From Bartonella apihabitans (GTDB taxonomy: Bacteria; Pseudomonadota; Alphaproteobacteria; Rhizobiales; Rhizobiaceae), in assembly GCF_030758755.1 (NCBI RefSeq), contig NZ_CP132387.1, forward strand, positions 1,860,001 through 1,924,000: a stretch of 64,000 bases of DNA, given 5' to 3'. The notes below the pieces were generated by a model that had not been told where the DNA came from, made no database searches, and saw only the letters and a program-made list of their open reading frames with translations. This document shows, in pieces, positions 1 through 8,568 of the stretch (within the stretch, counting starts at the first letter, position 1; every line of letters starts with the position of its first letter). The translations under genes and the position numbers were made by a program.

Positions 1-1436
1 ATTTTTGCATAGAGGCGATCGGATAAAGCTGTAATCTGGTCACTTTCAGCAACGAACGCATCACGTTCGGCATTGATGACATCGGTTAATGGACGCTTGT
101 TCAACGTATATTGCTGCCAATAGAGATCGCGCGAAGAAAGCGATAAATTCATCATCTGGCGGGCATTATCCATACGCTCGGTGGCTCCCCTTTCTTCCGT
201 TTCAGCCGCACCTCTGGTTGTGCGCGATACAAGCTTTTCGTTTTCGGCCGCCTGACGGGCAGCCCGCAATTCTGCTTCGGCCGCTTCTATCTGGTATTTT
301 TCGCGCTTTCCGGAAGAAAATTGCCCACTCAATTGCAGGCCGACAAAAGTGCTATCATTCGTCGCATTACGCTGTCCGGTAGCGCCGGACTGGCTCACGC
401 CGAGACTGACTGCGGGAAACCGTTCGGCCTTGGCCAAACGTAGCCGCTGTTGGGATGCTTTGACTTCCGCCTCTGCGGCAAGCACTGCCGGCGTATGGTC
501 AATGTCGTTTTCGCCATTGCTCAGACTGTCCATAAAGCGCGTTGTTTCTGCGAGAGTTTTCACTTTTTGCGGACGGAAACCGGTAATTTGCGAAAATTTT
601 CCGGCTGCCACATCAAAGCGCGTTGTTGCCTGTAAAAGATCGGACTTTGCCCGTTGCATCCCGACCTCCGCCTGATTGAGATCGGAGGCATCCGACAGGC
701 CGGCACGCACGCGTTGGCTAATCTTGTTATGGGTATCACTCAAAAGGCGGGTTTCACGTTCTGCTGCTGCGATCAATTCCTGTGCGGCAGAAAGTTCAAC
801 GAAAATATTGGCAATATTCTGAGCCACATCTTCCATTGTACTATTCAATTGATGGGTCTGTTTTTCGTTTGTGGCCTGGGCTGCACCTATGCGACTTGAC
901 GTTCTGCCAAAATCATAGATGAGTTGCGAAGCGCCAACAGTGCCGCGCACATTGCCGGCATCATTATTATTGTTACCGGAATTATAATAACGGTTATAAC
1001 CGGGATTGAGGCTATATTGGAAGGTCGGATACCAGGCCGCCTTTTCAATGGCAATTTGCGCTTTGCTTTGCGCAACAATTGCATTTGCCCTTCCGATATC
1101 CGGATGACGGGCCAAAGCAATACCGACAGCATCTTTCATGCCTATCCGGTCAGTCGAAATTGTTGTCACAGCATCACCGTCCTTTGTCGATGATGGCACA
1201 TGTGCCAAGTTCCGATTGTCGGAACCCGATTCCTTATAACCTGTTTTTTGCGCCTTTTGATAATCGGTGAGAGGTGCTGTTCCTGCTCCCTGATGACGCA
1301 CAATACGGGATTGGTGAGAACGTGGTGTCGTGCAACCGGCAACAGCAATCAATACAAAACATAAAAACGCACTGCTTGCCAAAGCCATTTTCCGCTGCAC
1401 ACCGGAATGATGATCGTGATAGAGGCTAACCGGCAT
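1..1436 (-). CDS. TolC-family outer-membrane efflux lipoprotein (type I secretion), 3' end beyond window
   Basis: Partial gene running off the left edge; about 478 codons are visible. The protein should form the outer-membrane channel of a tripartite exporter, here most likely the type I system for the giant adhesin upstream. A hydrophobic stretch ending in the lipobox-like VAVAGC-type sequence (residues about 27-35) implies a lipid-anchored N-terminus. After it come TolC-type coiled-coil helices: 'AVGIALARHPDIGRA', a YNRYYN loop, 'LIYDFGRTSSRIGAAQA', and the second repeat 'LRLAKAERFPAVSLGV'. The start at 1436 is chosen because a strong AGGGGGG sits 6-8 nt before it and it overlaps the stop of the halogenase gene, suggesting translational coupling. 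GTG at 1400 or ATG at 1388 would give a more typical short lipoprotein signal. The partner ABC ATPase and membrane-fusion protein are not in the window. Confidence 0.85.
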   Translation of the reverse strand, partial: MPVSLYHDHHSGVQRKMALASSAFLCFVLIAVAGCTTPRSHQSRIVRHQGAGTAPLTDYQKAQKTGYKESGSDNRNLAHVPSSTKDGDAVTTISTDRIGMKDAVGIALARHPDIGRANAIVAQSKAQIAIEKAAWYPTFQYSLNPGYNRYYNSGNNNNDAGNVRGTVGASQLIYDFGRTSSRIGAAQATNEKQTHQLNSTMEDVAQNIANIFVELSAAQELIAAAERETRLLSDTHNKISQRVRAGLSDASDLNQAEVGMQRAKSDLLQATTRFDVAAGKFSQITGFRPQKVKTLAETTRFMDSLSNGENDIDHTPAVLAAEAEVKASQQRLRLAKAERFPAVSLGVSQSGATGQRNATNDSTFVGLQLSGQFSSGKREKYQIEAAEAELRAARQAAENEKLVSRTTRGAAETEERGATERMDNARQMMNLSLSSRDLYWQQYTLNKRPLTDVINAERDAFVAESDQITALSDRLYAK

Positions 1437-3214
1437 GAACACCCCCCTTTTCCTGTTCCGTTTGCGCTTGGGAAAACCGCGCATGATTGGCAAATTGGAA
1501 CTGGTAACCGACCGGTTGCCGATTTTGTCCGCCCACTTCATTTCCCTCACCCTCATGAAGCGGCTCCTGCCCGAAAGAGTGTCCGGAAACAGGCGGCAAG
1601 TTTTTCTGTGCGTTTAATTTACTTTGTGCACTTGACCCGTTTTGCGGGCTTAATTTGCTTTGTGCACACAAGTTACTTTCTGCCCCCAATTCACTTTGTG
1701 CCCCCAATTCATTTTGTACATTGCCGCGTGCTAAAACGCCCCGTCCATAATGTTCCATTTTGTCGCGGATATTGGGAGGAAGTCCCTCGAGCTCGTTCAA
1801 AGCAGCGGCTTTACTCACAATTCCAAGTGAAGACGCAATAAAAAGCCAATCAAGCACATGATATAAAGGAGGAAAACCGGCGCCATAATTTTCAAAATCA
1901 ATGACACGCGGCAAGCGTTCGGCAAAACAGGCAAGCATTTCCTGATAGTGTGAAGAACGCCGTGCCGATGCAGCATCGCGCCAGAACTCTGTGTCGCGTC
2001 GCCCGCCATCGAAATGCATCCTTAAAAAATCGGCATTGGCTTTGAAAGCCCCGTCATTGGATTTGTTGTAATCTTCAATAATATGCTCGCCAATAACGCC
2101 GTTACATTCCAATAATATGCGTTCCAGTCGGGCAATTTGGTGAATTGTGGTTTCTGTTGCACTTGCTTGCAAAGGTGCCGAGATAACCCGAAGAAACACC
2201 GATGGCGATAGTATTTCCCATCCATGCTTTTTCAAAATTTCCCGGATCGAATGTAATGACCGGCCGCGCTGCGACAGGTGATCCGAAAAGCAATTCCACC
2301 TCTCTTTTCGCGCGTAACCAGTCGGTATGATTATTTGAAAAAACATGAATTCCGCTATAATGGTCGCTTAACGGTATCTGGCAGATATATCCGGCCGGAG
2401 TTGCAAAATATTCGCTAACAAGGTCAACTCTAGCCCCGTTATTTGCAAGCCTGAAATCAATTGCGCTATTGGTGAGCAGACTATCGGAAAAAGAATGCCA
2501 TTTTCCATTCAGTTTTTGCCCGACGAGCAAATGTCTGAGACCTGAAGCGTCGATAACGAAATCGACATTGAAAATATCTCCGCCAGAAAGTTTGAGGGCA
2601 TCTACATGACCATCCGGAGAAATCTCGAAGTCGATGACTTTTCTGGCGAATGTGCGGATCTTCCGTTCCATGCCGATTTTTTTGAGATAGTCGACAACCA
2701 GACGACAATCAAAATGCAAGGTAGGTTCCACACCGCTTCTATGTGTATTGAAAACCGCATTGGCTTCAAGCCGGTTAGCCTTCTGTTCAATCAATGCGAA
2801 AGCCGGAAAAATTGTTTCGAGCGGAACGCCCAAAGCAATGGCAGTGGCAAGATAAGGCCAAAAACCGTAGAGGGAAAAATCAAGTTCTTCAAGATGATCG
2901 TTCATGCCCGGATGAAGATTGTAGAAAATGTCGCTCGCACTGCCATTGCGGAAACCGCGAAAGGCATTGCCCATCTTGAATGTCGGCTTTGTCGTTTGGA
3001 CAAAATGCTGAAGATCAATATTCAAGCGACGAACCATTGCGATAAAATGGTGAAGCCCGCCTTCGCCGCCTTTGAAACAGGGTAAATTCGGCTCTCTAAA
3101 AACGGCAATATCAACATTGGCACTGAATACGCGCCGCAACATCAGAGCGGAGAGCCAGCCGGATAGCCCCCCACCGATTATTGCAATTTTTTTCACGCGT
3201 CTCACATCCAGCAC
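1426..3214 (-). pseudogene. FAD-dependent tryptophan-halogenase-like protein, frame-broken
   Basis: Two reading frames make one protein of about 596 codons. The N-terminal part has the Rossmann motif IIGGGLSGW, a KGGEGGLHHF segment and the TFKMGNAF lysine region. The C-terminal part resumes at PLQASATETTIHQIARLE, which matches the conserved segment after the catalytic glutamate of PrnA/RebH-type halogenases. The break lies at about 2173-2180, exactly where the SSxxxxEPL motif should be; one extra base (or a two-base loss) explains it. The WxWxIP motif of tryptophan halogenases reads GYICQIP here, so the substrate or even the halogenation activity is uncertain. GTG at 3214 is chosen for its GGAGAG ribosome site. 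The last 100 residues are a low-complexity tail with Ser-x-Leu-x-Ala-Gln hexapeptides. The gene lies between the giant adhesin and the TolC gene. Confidence 0.75.
1616..1723 (-). repeat. 18-bp imperfect tandem repeat encoding a hexapeptide tail
   Basis: Five to six degenerate copies of an 18-nt unit, best seen on the plus strand as AATTCACTTTGTGCCCCC. They encode consecutive hexapeptides of the type Ser-Glu/Lys-Leu-Gly/Asn-Ala-Gln in the C-terminal tail of the halogenase-like protein. One copy is interrupted by an Asn-Gly-Ser-Ser insertion. Such a tail is not part of known flavin-dependent halogenase folds. Confidence 0.8.
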
Positions 3215-3266
3215 TTTTTCTCTCCACGCTATAGAGCGATTTTTGAAGACCCGAGCTTGGTTTCGG

Positions 3267-3293
3267 AAAAGATGGCGGAGTTGATCCGCCATC
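3267..3293 (-). terminator. Rho-independent terminator of the giant adhesin gene
   Basis: A perfect 9-bp stem (GATGGCGGA / TCCGCCATC) with a 5-nt loop is followed on the minus strand by TTTT. It starts 8 nt past the adhesin stop codon. It separates the adhesin from the halogenase start 50 nt further on, so the downstream genes need read-through or their own promoter. Confidence 0.8.
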
Positions 3294-3301
3294 AATGGGG
3301 A

Positions 3302-5641
3302 TCATCCGATGATGATCTGATGGTTGGCCAACAATGTTTCGAGATCGGTATTGACGCCATTCAGGGTGAGAATATCCGCCGACTGGAAGGCGTTCCCCTT
3401 GCCATCACGGTCAATACTCAAAATCGTATTGCCGTTTTCGACACGGGTTGAAAGGAAGTCCTTGATATTATCACCCCAGTCGATCTGGGCTTTGCCATTG
3501 TTGTCAAAATGGGCAGCGCCATCGGCATCGGCACGGTAGCCTTGCAACAGGTCGGCGACATCAATGCGGTCGGCATTGGCATCAATCTTGGTTTTGTCGG
3601 CATCAATATAGGTACCAACCTTGAAGCCATAGACTGTGTCATGGCCGTTGCCACCGGTTGCATCATCCTGCTGGAGGAGGCGATAAAGCAGAAGATCATG
3701 ACCACCGGATTTAAGGTGATAGGTGTCGTCACCACCACGACCATCAAAGAAATTGTCGCCTTTACTACCGGTGAAGGTATCGTTGAATTTACTGCCGTAA
3801 ATACCTTCAATGTCATTGAACTTGGCGTTGTTGAAGCCCGTCGACTGATAGCCGCTATTACTCAAATCAACGGTGACACCGACAGTCGATTTGCCAAAGT
3901 CGACAATGTCTTCACCACCGCTCGCCTGCCAATATTTTTCACCGGCATCATTCCGCCAGCCACCACCACCGGAATAACTCTGGCTACCGGCTTCGGCGGT
4001 GAAGACATCATTATAACCGGTGCCGACAAGTCCCGGACGATAGCCTTGGGTTGCCGGATCATTGTTTCCTGCACCGGTTGTCACCGTGTCGCCATCCTTA
4101 TTGGCGTTCAGAATATAGGCATGGTCGGCTTCAACAGCTTTAAGACCTGTCCACGAGGTGTTGACATTTTCTATCGTATTGTCTTTGCCGTAACCGTTTG
4201 CATCTTTCGTATGAGTGTGGGCAATACCGCCAATATCGTTCGATTGCCCTTCGGTATTGCGCAAGACGACAACCGAATAGGTTTCATCTTCTTTCAAGCC
4301 ATAGAAATGGACAAGGCCGGTATTATCGGACGCACCAATGCCTCCTTGCGCATTGATAACCTGCACGGCAACCAGATTACCGGCAGAGTCAAAAAGCTGG
4401 ACGGTATTGTTATAGAACACATTGGCACCATCCTTGTCGGTGATGCGAAGATGTAACGACGTTCCATAACCGACCTTGTTTTTGTTCGACAAAATGAGCG
4501 ATGAATGGGCGTTGTCACGCTGCATGGTGACATCAAGCGCGCCATCCCAGTCATAGTCTACAAGCCCGATACCATAAATGAAGTTAATGCCACTGCCATC
4601 AATTGTCCTCGGGTCGACATCGCCGTTGGCACTGGAAAGACGGCCACCCTGCGAACCGAAGATATCCCAATTATCCCATTTGACAGAACCATCAAGACCA
4701 ACGCCGCCATTATGCCAGAGCTTCGTGTTAGCAGCACTCCCGCCGAAGCCTGGAACCTCCAGAATATCCATTTTGCCATCGTGATCCCAGTCGATAGCAA
4801 CCGACCAGCGACCGTCAAGGTTGTCGCCCAAGCCAACAGCATTACGCAATTGCCCGGTTCCGTCAGCTTTATTATAAAAGATCTGACTTTCCTTGTTGCC
4901 ATGCCAATTGTGATGATTTTTGGCAAGGAACAGATCCATATAACCATCACCATTATAGTCGGCCCAGGTCATGGAAATGGTATTTTTATAGTTGTCAGGA
5001 CCAATTGACTTATCAGTGCCATTACCGAAACTCGGCAACGAATTGTCAAAATGCTGGTTGACTGACCAGTTGGTGCCATAAACACCGTTAACAGGGGCAG
5101 ATTTGCCGCTGTTCAAGAGTGTCATCAATTGATACCAGTTGTTTGCATAGCCGGAAACGCCTGTCGTATCATTAATCCTCCCGTTACCGGCAAAATCGAT
5201 CGTCCCGTTATTATCAAGGTCGATTGCCGACACATGGTGATCGGTCATAAAATTGCTCGTGAGTGCGGACTGGTTACCGCCGAATTGCCGCCCCATACAG
5301 ATAAACTGGTTACCGTTCAGGCTTGACGAAGTCGCTCCCTTGTTCAAGAAGATAGAGCCGGAATCCGCGCCGGAATCGCCCTGAATGACATCGAGATACC
5401 CGTCACCATTCATATCGAAAGTAGCAATGCCGCCGAGGTGGTTTTCAATAGAAGCCCCATTGAACATGTCGCCATATTTCACATCGACATAATTCCATTG
5501 ATTATCACCCGTCCCGACATAGGCAGCGGTTGTAAACCAGGAATAGGAGGTTTTTGTTGACCATACATCAATGTAACCATCATGGTTGTAATCGGCCATA
5601 GTATAGGAACCGAACAAAACATTTTCCGGCCCCATCCCCAA
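3302..5641 (-). CDS. Adhesin segment 5: FG-GAP/VCBS-like propeller and type I secretion signal
   Basis: The C-terminal 779 codons of the adhesin. Six calcium-loop motifs are seen: DYNHDGYID, DMNGDGYLD, DLDNNGTID, DYNGDGYMD, DWDHDGKMD and DYDWDGALD; this spacing is typical of FG-GAP/VCBS beta-propellers. A SpaA/Cna-like DEDETYSVVVL-type stretch follows, then a T1SS C-terminal region with YNDVFTAEAGSQSYSGGGG, GSKFNDTFTG, GRGGDDTYHL and a final acidic/hydrophobic tail ending in HQIIIG. In the family the secretion signal is at the extreme C-terminus and is read by a dedicated ABC transporter. The apparent start at 5641 is internal (TTG) and results from the frame break. Confidence 0.85.
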   Translation of the reverse strand: MGMGPENVLFGSYTMADYNHDGYIDVWSTKTSYSWFTTAAYVGTGDNQWNYVDVKYGDMFNGASIENHLGGIATFDMNGDGYLDVIQGDSGADSGSIFLNKGATSSSLNGNQFICMGRQFGGNQSALTSNFMTDHHVSAIDLDNNGTIDFAGNGRINDTTGVSGYANNWYQLMTLLNSGKSAPVNGVYGTNWSVNQHFDNSLPSFGNGTDKSIGPDNYKNTISMTWADYNGDGYMDLFLAKNHHNWHGNKESQIFYNKADGTGQLRNAVGLGDNLDGRWSVAIDWDHDGKMDILEVPGFGGSAANTKLWHNGGVGLDGSVKWDNWDIFGSQGGRLSSANGDVDPRTIDGSGINFIYGIGLVDYDWDGALDVTMQRDNAHSSLILSNKNKVGYGTSLHLRITDKDGANVFYNNTVQLFDSAGNLVAVQVINAQGGIGASDNTGLVHFYGLKEDETYSVVVLRNTEGQSNDIGGIAHTHTKDANGYGKDNTIENVNTSWTGLKAVEADHAYILNANKDGDTVTTGAGNNDPATQGYRPGLVGTGYNDVFTAEAGSQSYSGGGGWRNDAGEKYWQASGGEDIVDFGKSTVGVTVDLSNSGYQSTGFNNAKFNDIEGIYGSKFNDTFTGSKGDNFFDGRGGDDTYHLKSGGHDLLLYRLLQQDDATGGNGHDTVYGFKVGTYIDADKTKIDANADRIDVADLLQGYRADADGAAHFDNNGKAQIDWGDNIKDFLSTRVENGNTILSIDRDGKGNAFQSADILTLNGVNTDLETLLANHQIIIG

Positions 5642-8568
5642 ACATCAACCGTCCCGTTATTAATTCCTGTCTGATAATTCAAATAGTGGGCTTCGGCCTT
5701 GCCGTTACTGTTGAAAACCCAGACATTCGAATTGGAAATAACCTGCCACTCGCCATTATTGTTGAGAGCGACAGCCTGCGTATAACTTAAATCTCCACTA
5801 CCTCTTAGAGTATTGTTGTTTGAAATTCCATAATCGGGAACATTTGCAGCGCCGGTTGTGTCAACGCGCACTTCGACATCATGCGCTTCGCCGACATAAC
5901 CGGATTTCGAAACAATCGCCGTTGTGAAGATATAGCTGTGGCGGTCGGTCAAGCTGCCATCAGGCAGTTTGAAACTGAATGTACCATCCGGTTTGATCTG
6001 GCTTTTGTCGACATAGCCCAATAGCACGTGATCGCGATAAATGCCGATTTTCGCGCCATCTTCAAGGTCGGCAAGATTGCCGCTGATTTTACCCTTCAGA
6101 ACGGGATTTGTAACATCGACATATTCACCATTCTGGAAGACTTTGCCGCCTTTACCGGTAAAGCCTGTAAATTCGGAATGTTGAGTTGAGCCGTCAGTAT
6201 CAATAACAACAGTTTTTGCCGACTTGTCGGTTGCATCATCATCATAAATGCCGGTACTCGAAATAACGCGCGTCTTGATGACATAAGTTCCGTCAGCAAG
6301 GGCAGGCTTGTTTCGCCAATCAAGTTCCCACTTTCCATTGGCCGAATTATAGGTAAGGTCGTACCATTGATTATTGATGAGGGCTTGAACCTTGTCGGTA
6401 TCCTTTAGCGTTCCATCCACTTTGAAGCTGAAGAGGAGTGTATTATCCTGTGTTGTGAAGTCGCTGCTCTCGAACCCCGTATCGTCAGTAATACTGTCGA
6501 GTGTTGCCTTGGCGCTGGGAACCGTTTTATCGACAATAAATGAATGCGCTTGAGATGCCGGTCCTTCATTGCCGGCAGCGTCCACCGGACGGGCTGTCAG
6601 CGAGTGTGAACCATTGGCAAGCTTGGCATCGGAGTTTCTGTTACCCGCTTCCCAGAACCATGTATGATCGCTATCCACATCCACTTCGGCAATTAATTTA
6701 TTATTGTCATAAATGCGCACTTTCTTCGCGTCACTTGGTGCCGTTCCGCTGAAGATCGGGCTATCATCATTGGTGTGATCATTTTGATTGACAGTAATAA
6801 TGGCCGGGCCATCTTCACCATTGGCACTATTCGGCAAAACATTATCCTGAACAGTCTCGCCGGTTATCTGCTTGGGCGCGGTAATGTCGACCGTAACAAC
6901 ATATTCGTTTGAAACGCCGCTGGTCTTTCCCTCGGCATTTTGCGAAACGGCCGTAAACGTGTGGTCATCTTCGGTGAGCATTGCTCCGGTTGTATAAGAC
7001 CATTTGCCCTCGCCATCGGCATAAACGCGGCCGATTTCCTTGCCATTATCGTAAATGATTACAAGGCTGTTCTTCGGTGCGGTGCCTTTAATCGTCGGAT
7101 TGGTATCGTCGGTCGTGCCATTGTCAACACGGGAGCCACCATTTGCAATTGCACCCTGAATAAGGCCGACATCATCAGTAACCTCGGTAATTGTCGGCCG
7201 GTCAGGTTCACCATTATCAATATTCAGTTTGAAATCCTGTCCGGCAAGAACAGTGCCATCGGTGCCTGTTGCCTCGACATAATAATTATGTTCGCCGGCG
7301 GCCTGTTCCGTCAAACCGATAGACCATTTGCCCTCCGAACCGACAATGCACGGGTCGCCAATGCGCGTTTGTTTTGTAGCATCGCTATAAACGGTGACAG
7401 TCGAGCCTGCCGGTGCCGTGCCGTGAAGTTCGGGCGTTGTATCATCGGTATGACCGCCATTGGCAATCGGTCCTTTAATCGGATCCACATTGTCAACGGC
7501 ATAATCAACCGTTACGGTATTTCCATTATCGGCTATTGTAATATCGGTTGCAAAACCACGATCGCTTTCATTACCGGCCGCATCTTTTACCGTGGTGGTA
7601 AAATGATGTTCGCCTTTATCAAGCGGTGTTGTCGGTGTGAACGACCACGAACCATCCGGATTAACTTTCGTCTCACCGATTGCTTTGTCACCATCATAAA
7701 TGGTCACAACATCACCCGGTTGCGGATTATTTATCGTGCCCGAGAAAGTGGGCGTTGTGTCGTTTGTTGTTCCGTGATCGGCGCTGTCATCGGAGATCTC
7801 GCCCTTATCAGGGGCAACATCGCTTGTAATTGTCGGACGTCCGGGACTAGCCGGTGGAGTTGTATCCACCACGAACGGATAAGGTGCAGTTGCCGCACTC
7901 TTGTTGCCGCCGGCATCTGTTGCCTGAACCCAGATTTTATGGGGCCCGTCGTCAAGTCCCTGCAAACTCGTTTCCCAATGGCCGTCATTATCGACTTTTA
8001 CGGTGTCGAGCAACCTGTCCTCACCATTTACGCGGTCGTAAATTTTAACATAAGAGCCTTTTGTACCGGTTCCTTTGATAAACGGCGTATCATCGCGTGT
8101 GATCCCGTTTTGCTGGATCTGGTTATCCGGAAACAAAACATTCGGATCATCATCATGTCCAATCTGGGTAATTGACGGGGTACCGGGCGCATGCCCGATA
8201 AGATCGAACTCGACAACATCGGATTTTATATTGCCCACCACGCCGGCATGGTTGACCGGAACCACCCAGAAACGGTGATGTCCCGGCATCAACGGACTAT
8301 CCGGTTCAACCTCCCACGAACCGTCAGACTTGATATCTGCCCTGCCGATCGGTTTGGCATTCGGGTCTGACGGGTCGCAATCATAAAGAAGCACAGAAGC
8401 AACCTTGGCAGGGTCAAGCGAACCCGCTTTGCCTTTGACTGTCGGCCTGTTATCATCGGTGACGCCGTTATTCGCGATATTTCCTGTTTCAAGTCCCTGA
8501 TCGTCATAGACGTCAAAATCCTTCGAGCCGGACCAATCAGGTCCTTCAGTTGTCAGAGACAAGCCCAA
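5479..8568 (-). CDS. Adhesin segment 4: last eight-module super-repeat and entry to the propeller
   Basis: An open frame of 1,029 codons. Its first 900 or so residues repeat the module order of segment 3 (TDDNRPTVKGKA, TRDDTPFIKGTG, TNDTTPTFSGTI, TDDTTPELHGTA, TDDTNPTIKGTA, TNDDSPIFSGTA, a variant TQDNTLLFSFKV, and VDVTNPVLKGKI). Then comes a different region, NNNGEWQVISNSNVWVFNSN, that leads into the FG-GAP-like domain. The apparent start is an internal TTG. After DVWG the frame is wrong and the final 50 residues are spurious. Confidence 0.85.
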   Translation of the reverse strand: MGLSLTTEGPDWSGSKDFDVYDDQGLETGNIANNGVTDDNRPTVKGKAGSLDPAKVASVLLYDCDPSDPNAKPIGRADIKSDGSWEVEPDSPLMPGHHRFWVVPVNHAGVVGNIKSDVVEFDLIGHAPGTPSITQIGHDDDPNVLFPDNQIQQNGITRDDTPFIKGTGTKGSYVKIYDRVNGEDRLLDTVKVDNDGHWETSLQGLDDGPHKIWVQATDAGGNKSAATAPYPFVVDTTPPASPGRPTITSDVAPDKGEISDDSADHGTTNDTTPTFSGTINNPQPGDVVTIYDGDKAIGETKVNPDGSWSFTPTTPLDKGEHHFTTTVKDAAGNESDRGFATDITIADNGNTVTVDYAVDNVDPIKGPIANGGHTDDTTPELHGTAPAGSTVTVYSDATKQTRIGDPCIVGSEGKWSIGLTEQAAGEHNYYVEATGTDGTVLAGQDFKLNIDNGEPDRPTITEVTDDVGLIQGAIANGGSRVDNGTTDDTNPTIKGTAPKNSLVIIYDNGKEIGRVYADGEGKWSYTTGAMLTEDDHTFTAVSQNAEGKTSGVSNEYVVTVDITAPKQITGETVQDNVLPNSANGEDGPAIITVNQNDHTNDDSPIFSGTAPSDAKKVRIYDNNKLIAEVDVDSDHTWFWEAGNRNSDAKLANGSHSLTARPVDAAGNEGPASQAHSFIVDKTVPSAKATLDSITDDTGFESSDFTTQDNTLLFSFKVDGTLKDTDKVQALINNQWYDLTYNSANGKWELDWRNKPALADGTYVIKTRVISSTGIYDDDATDKSAKTVVIDTDGSTQHSEFTGFTGKGGKVFQNGEYVDVTNPVLKGKISGNLADLEDGAKIGIYRDHVLLGYVDKSQIKPDGTFSFKLPDGSLTDRHSYIFTTAIVSKSGYVGEAHDVEVRVDTTGAANVPDYGISNNNTLRGSGDLSYTQAVALNNNGEWQVISNSNVWVFNSNGKAEAHYLNYQTGINNGTVDVWGWGRKMFCSVPILWPITTMMVTLMYGQQKPPIPGLQPLPMSGRVIINGIMSM
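5850..8568 (-). repeat. Adhesin super-repeat 4 (eight modules)
   Basis: Fourth and last copy, about 2.7 kb, same module order and the GHAPGTPSI linker; it ends at RVDTTGAANVPDYG, where the Ig-like array stops. Confidence 0.7.

Noticed and set aside
3509..8175. Long plus-strand frames opposite the adhesin gene (for example 3509..4456 and 6940..8175)
   Set aside because: They are antisense shadows of a strongly repetitive coding strand; their products are rich in Ile/Arg/Cys in a way that mirrors the adhesin codons and they match no family.
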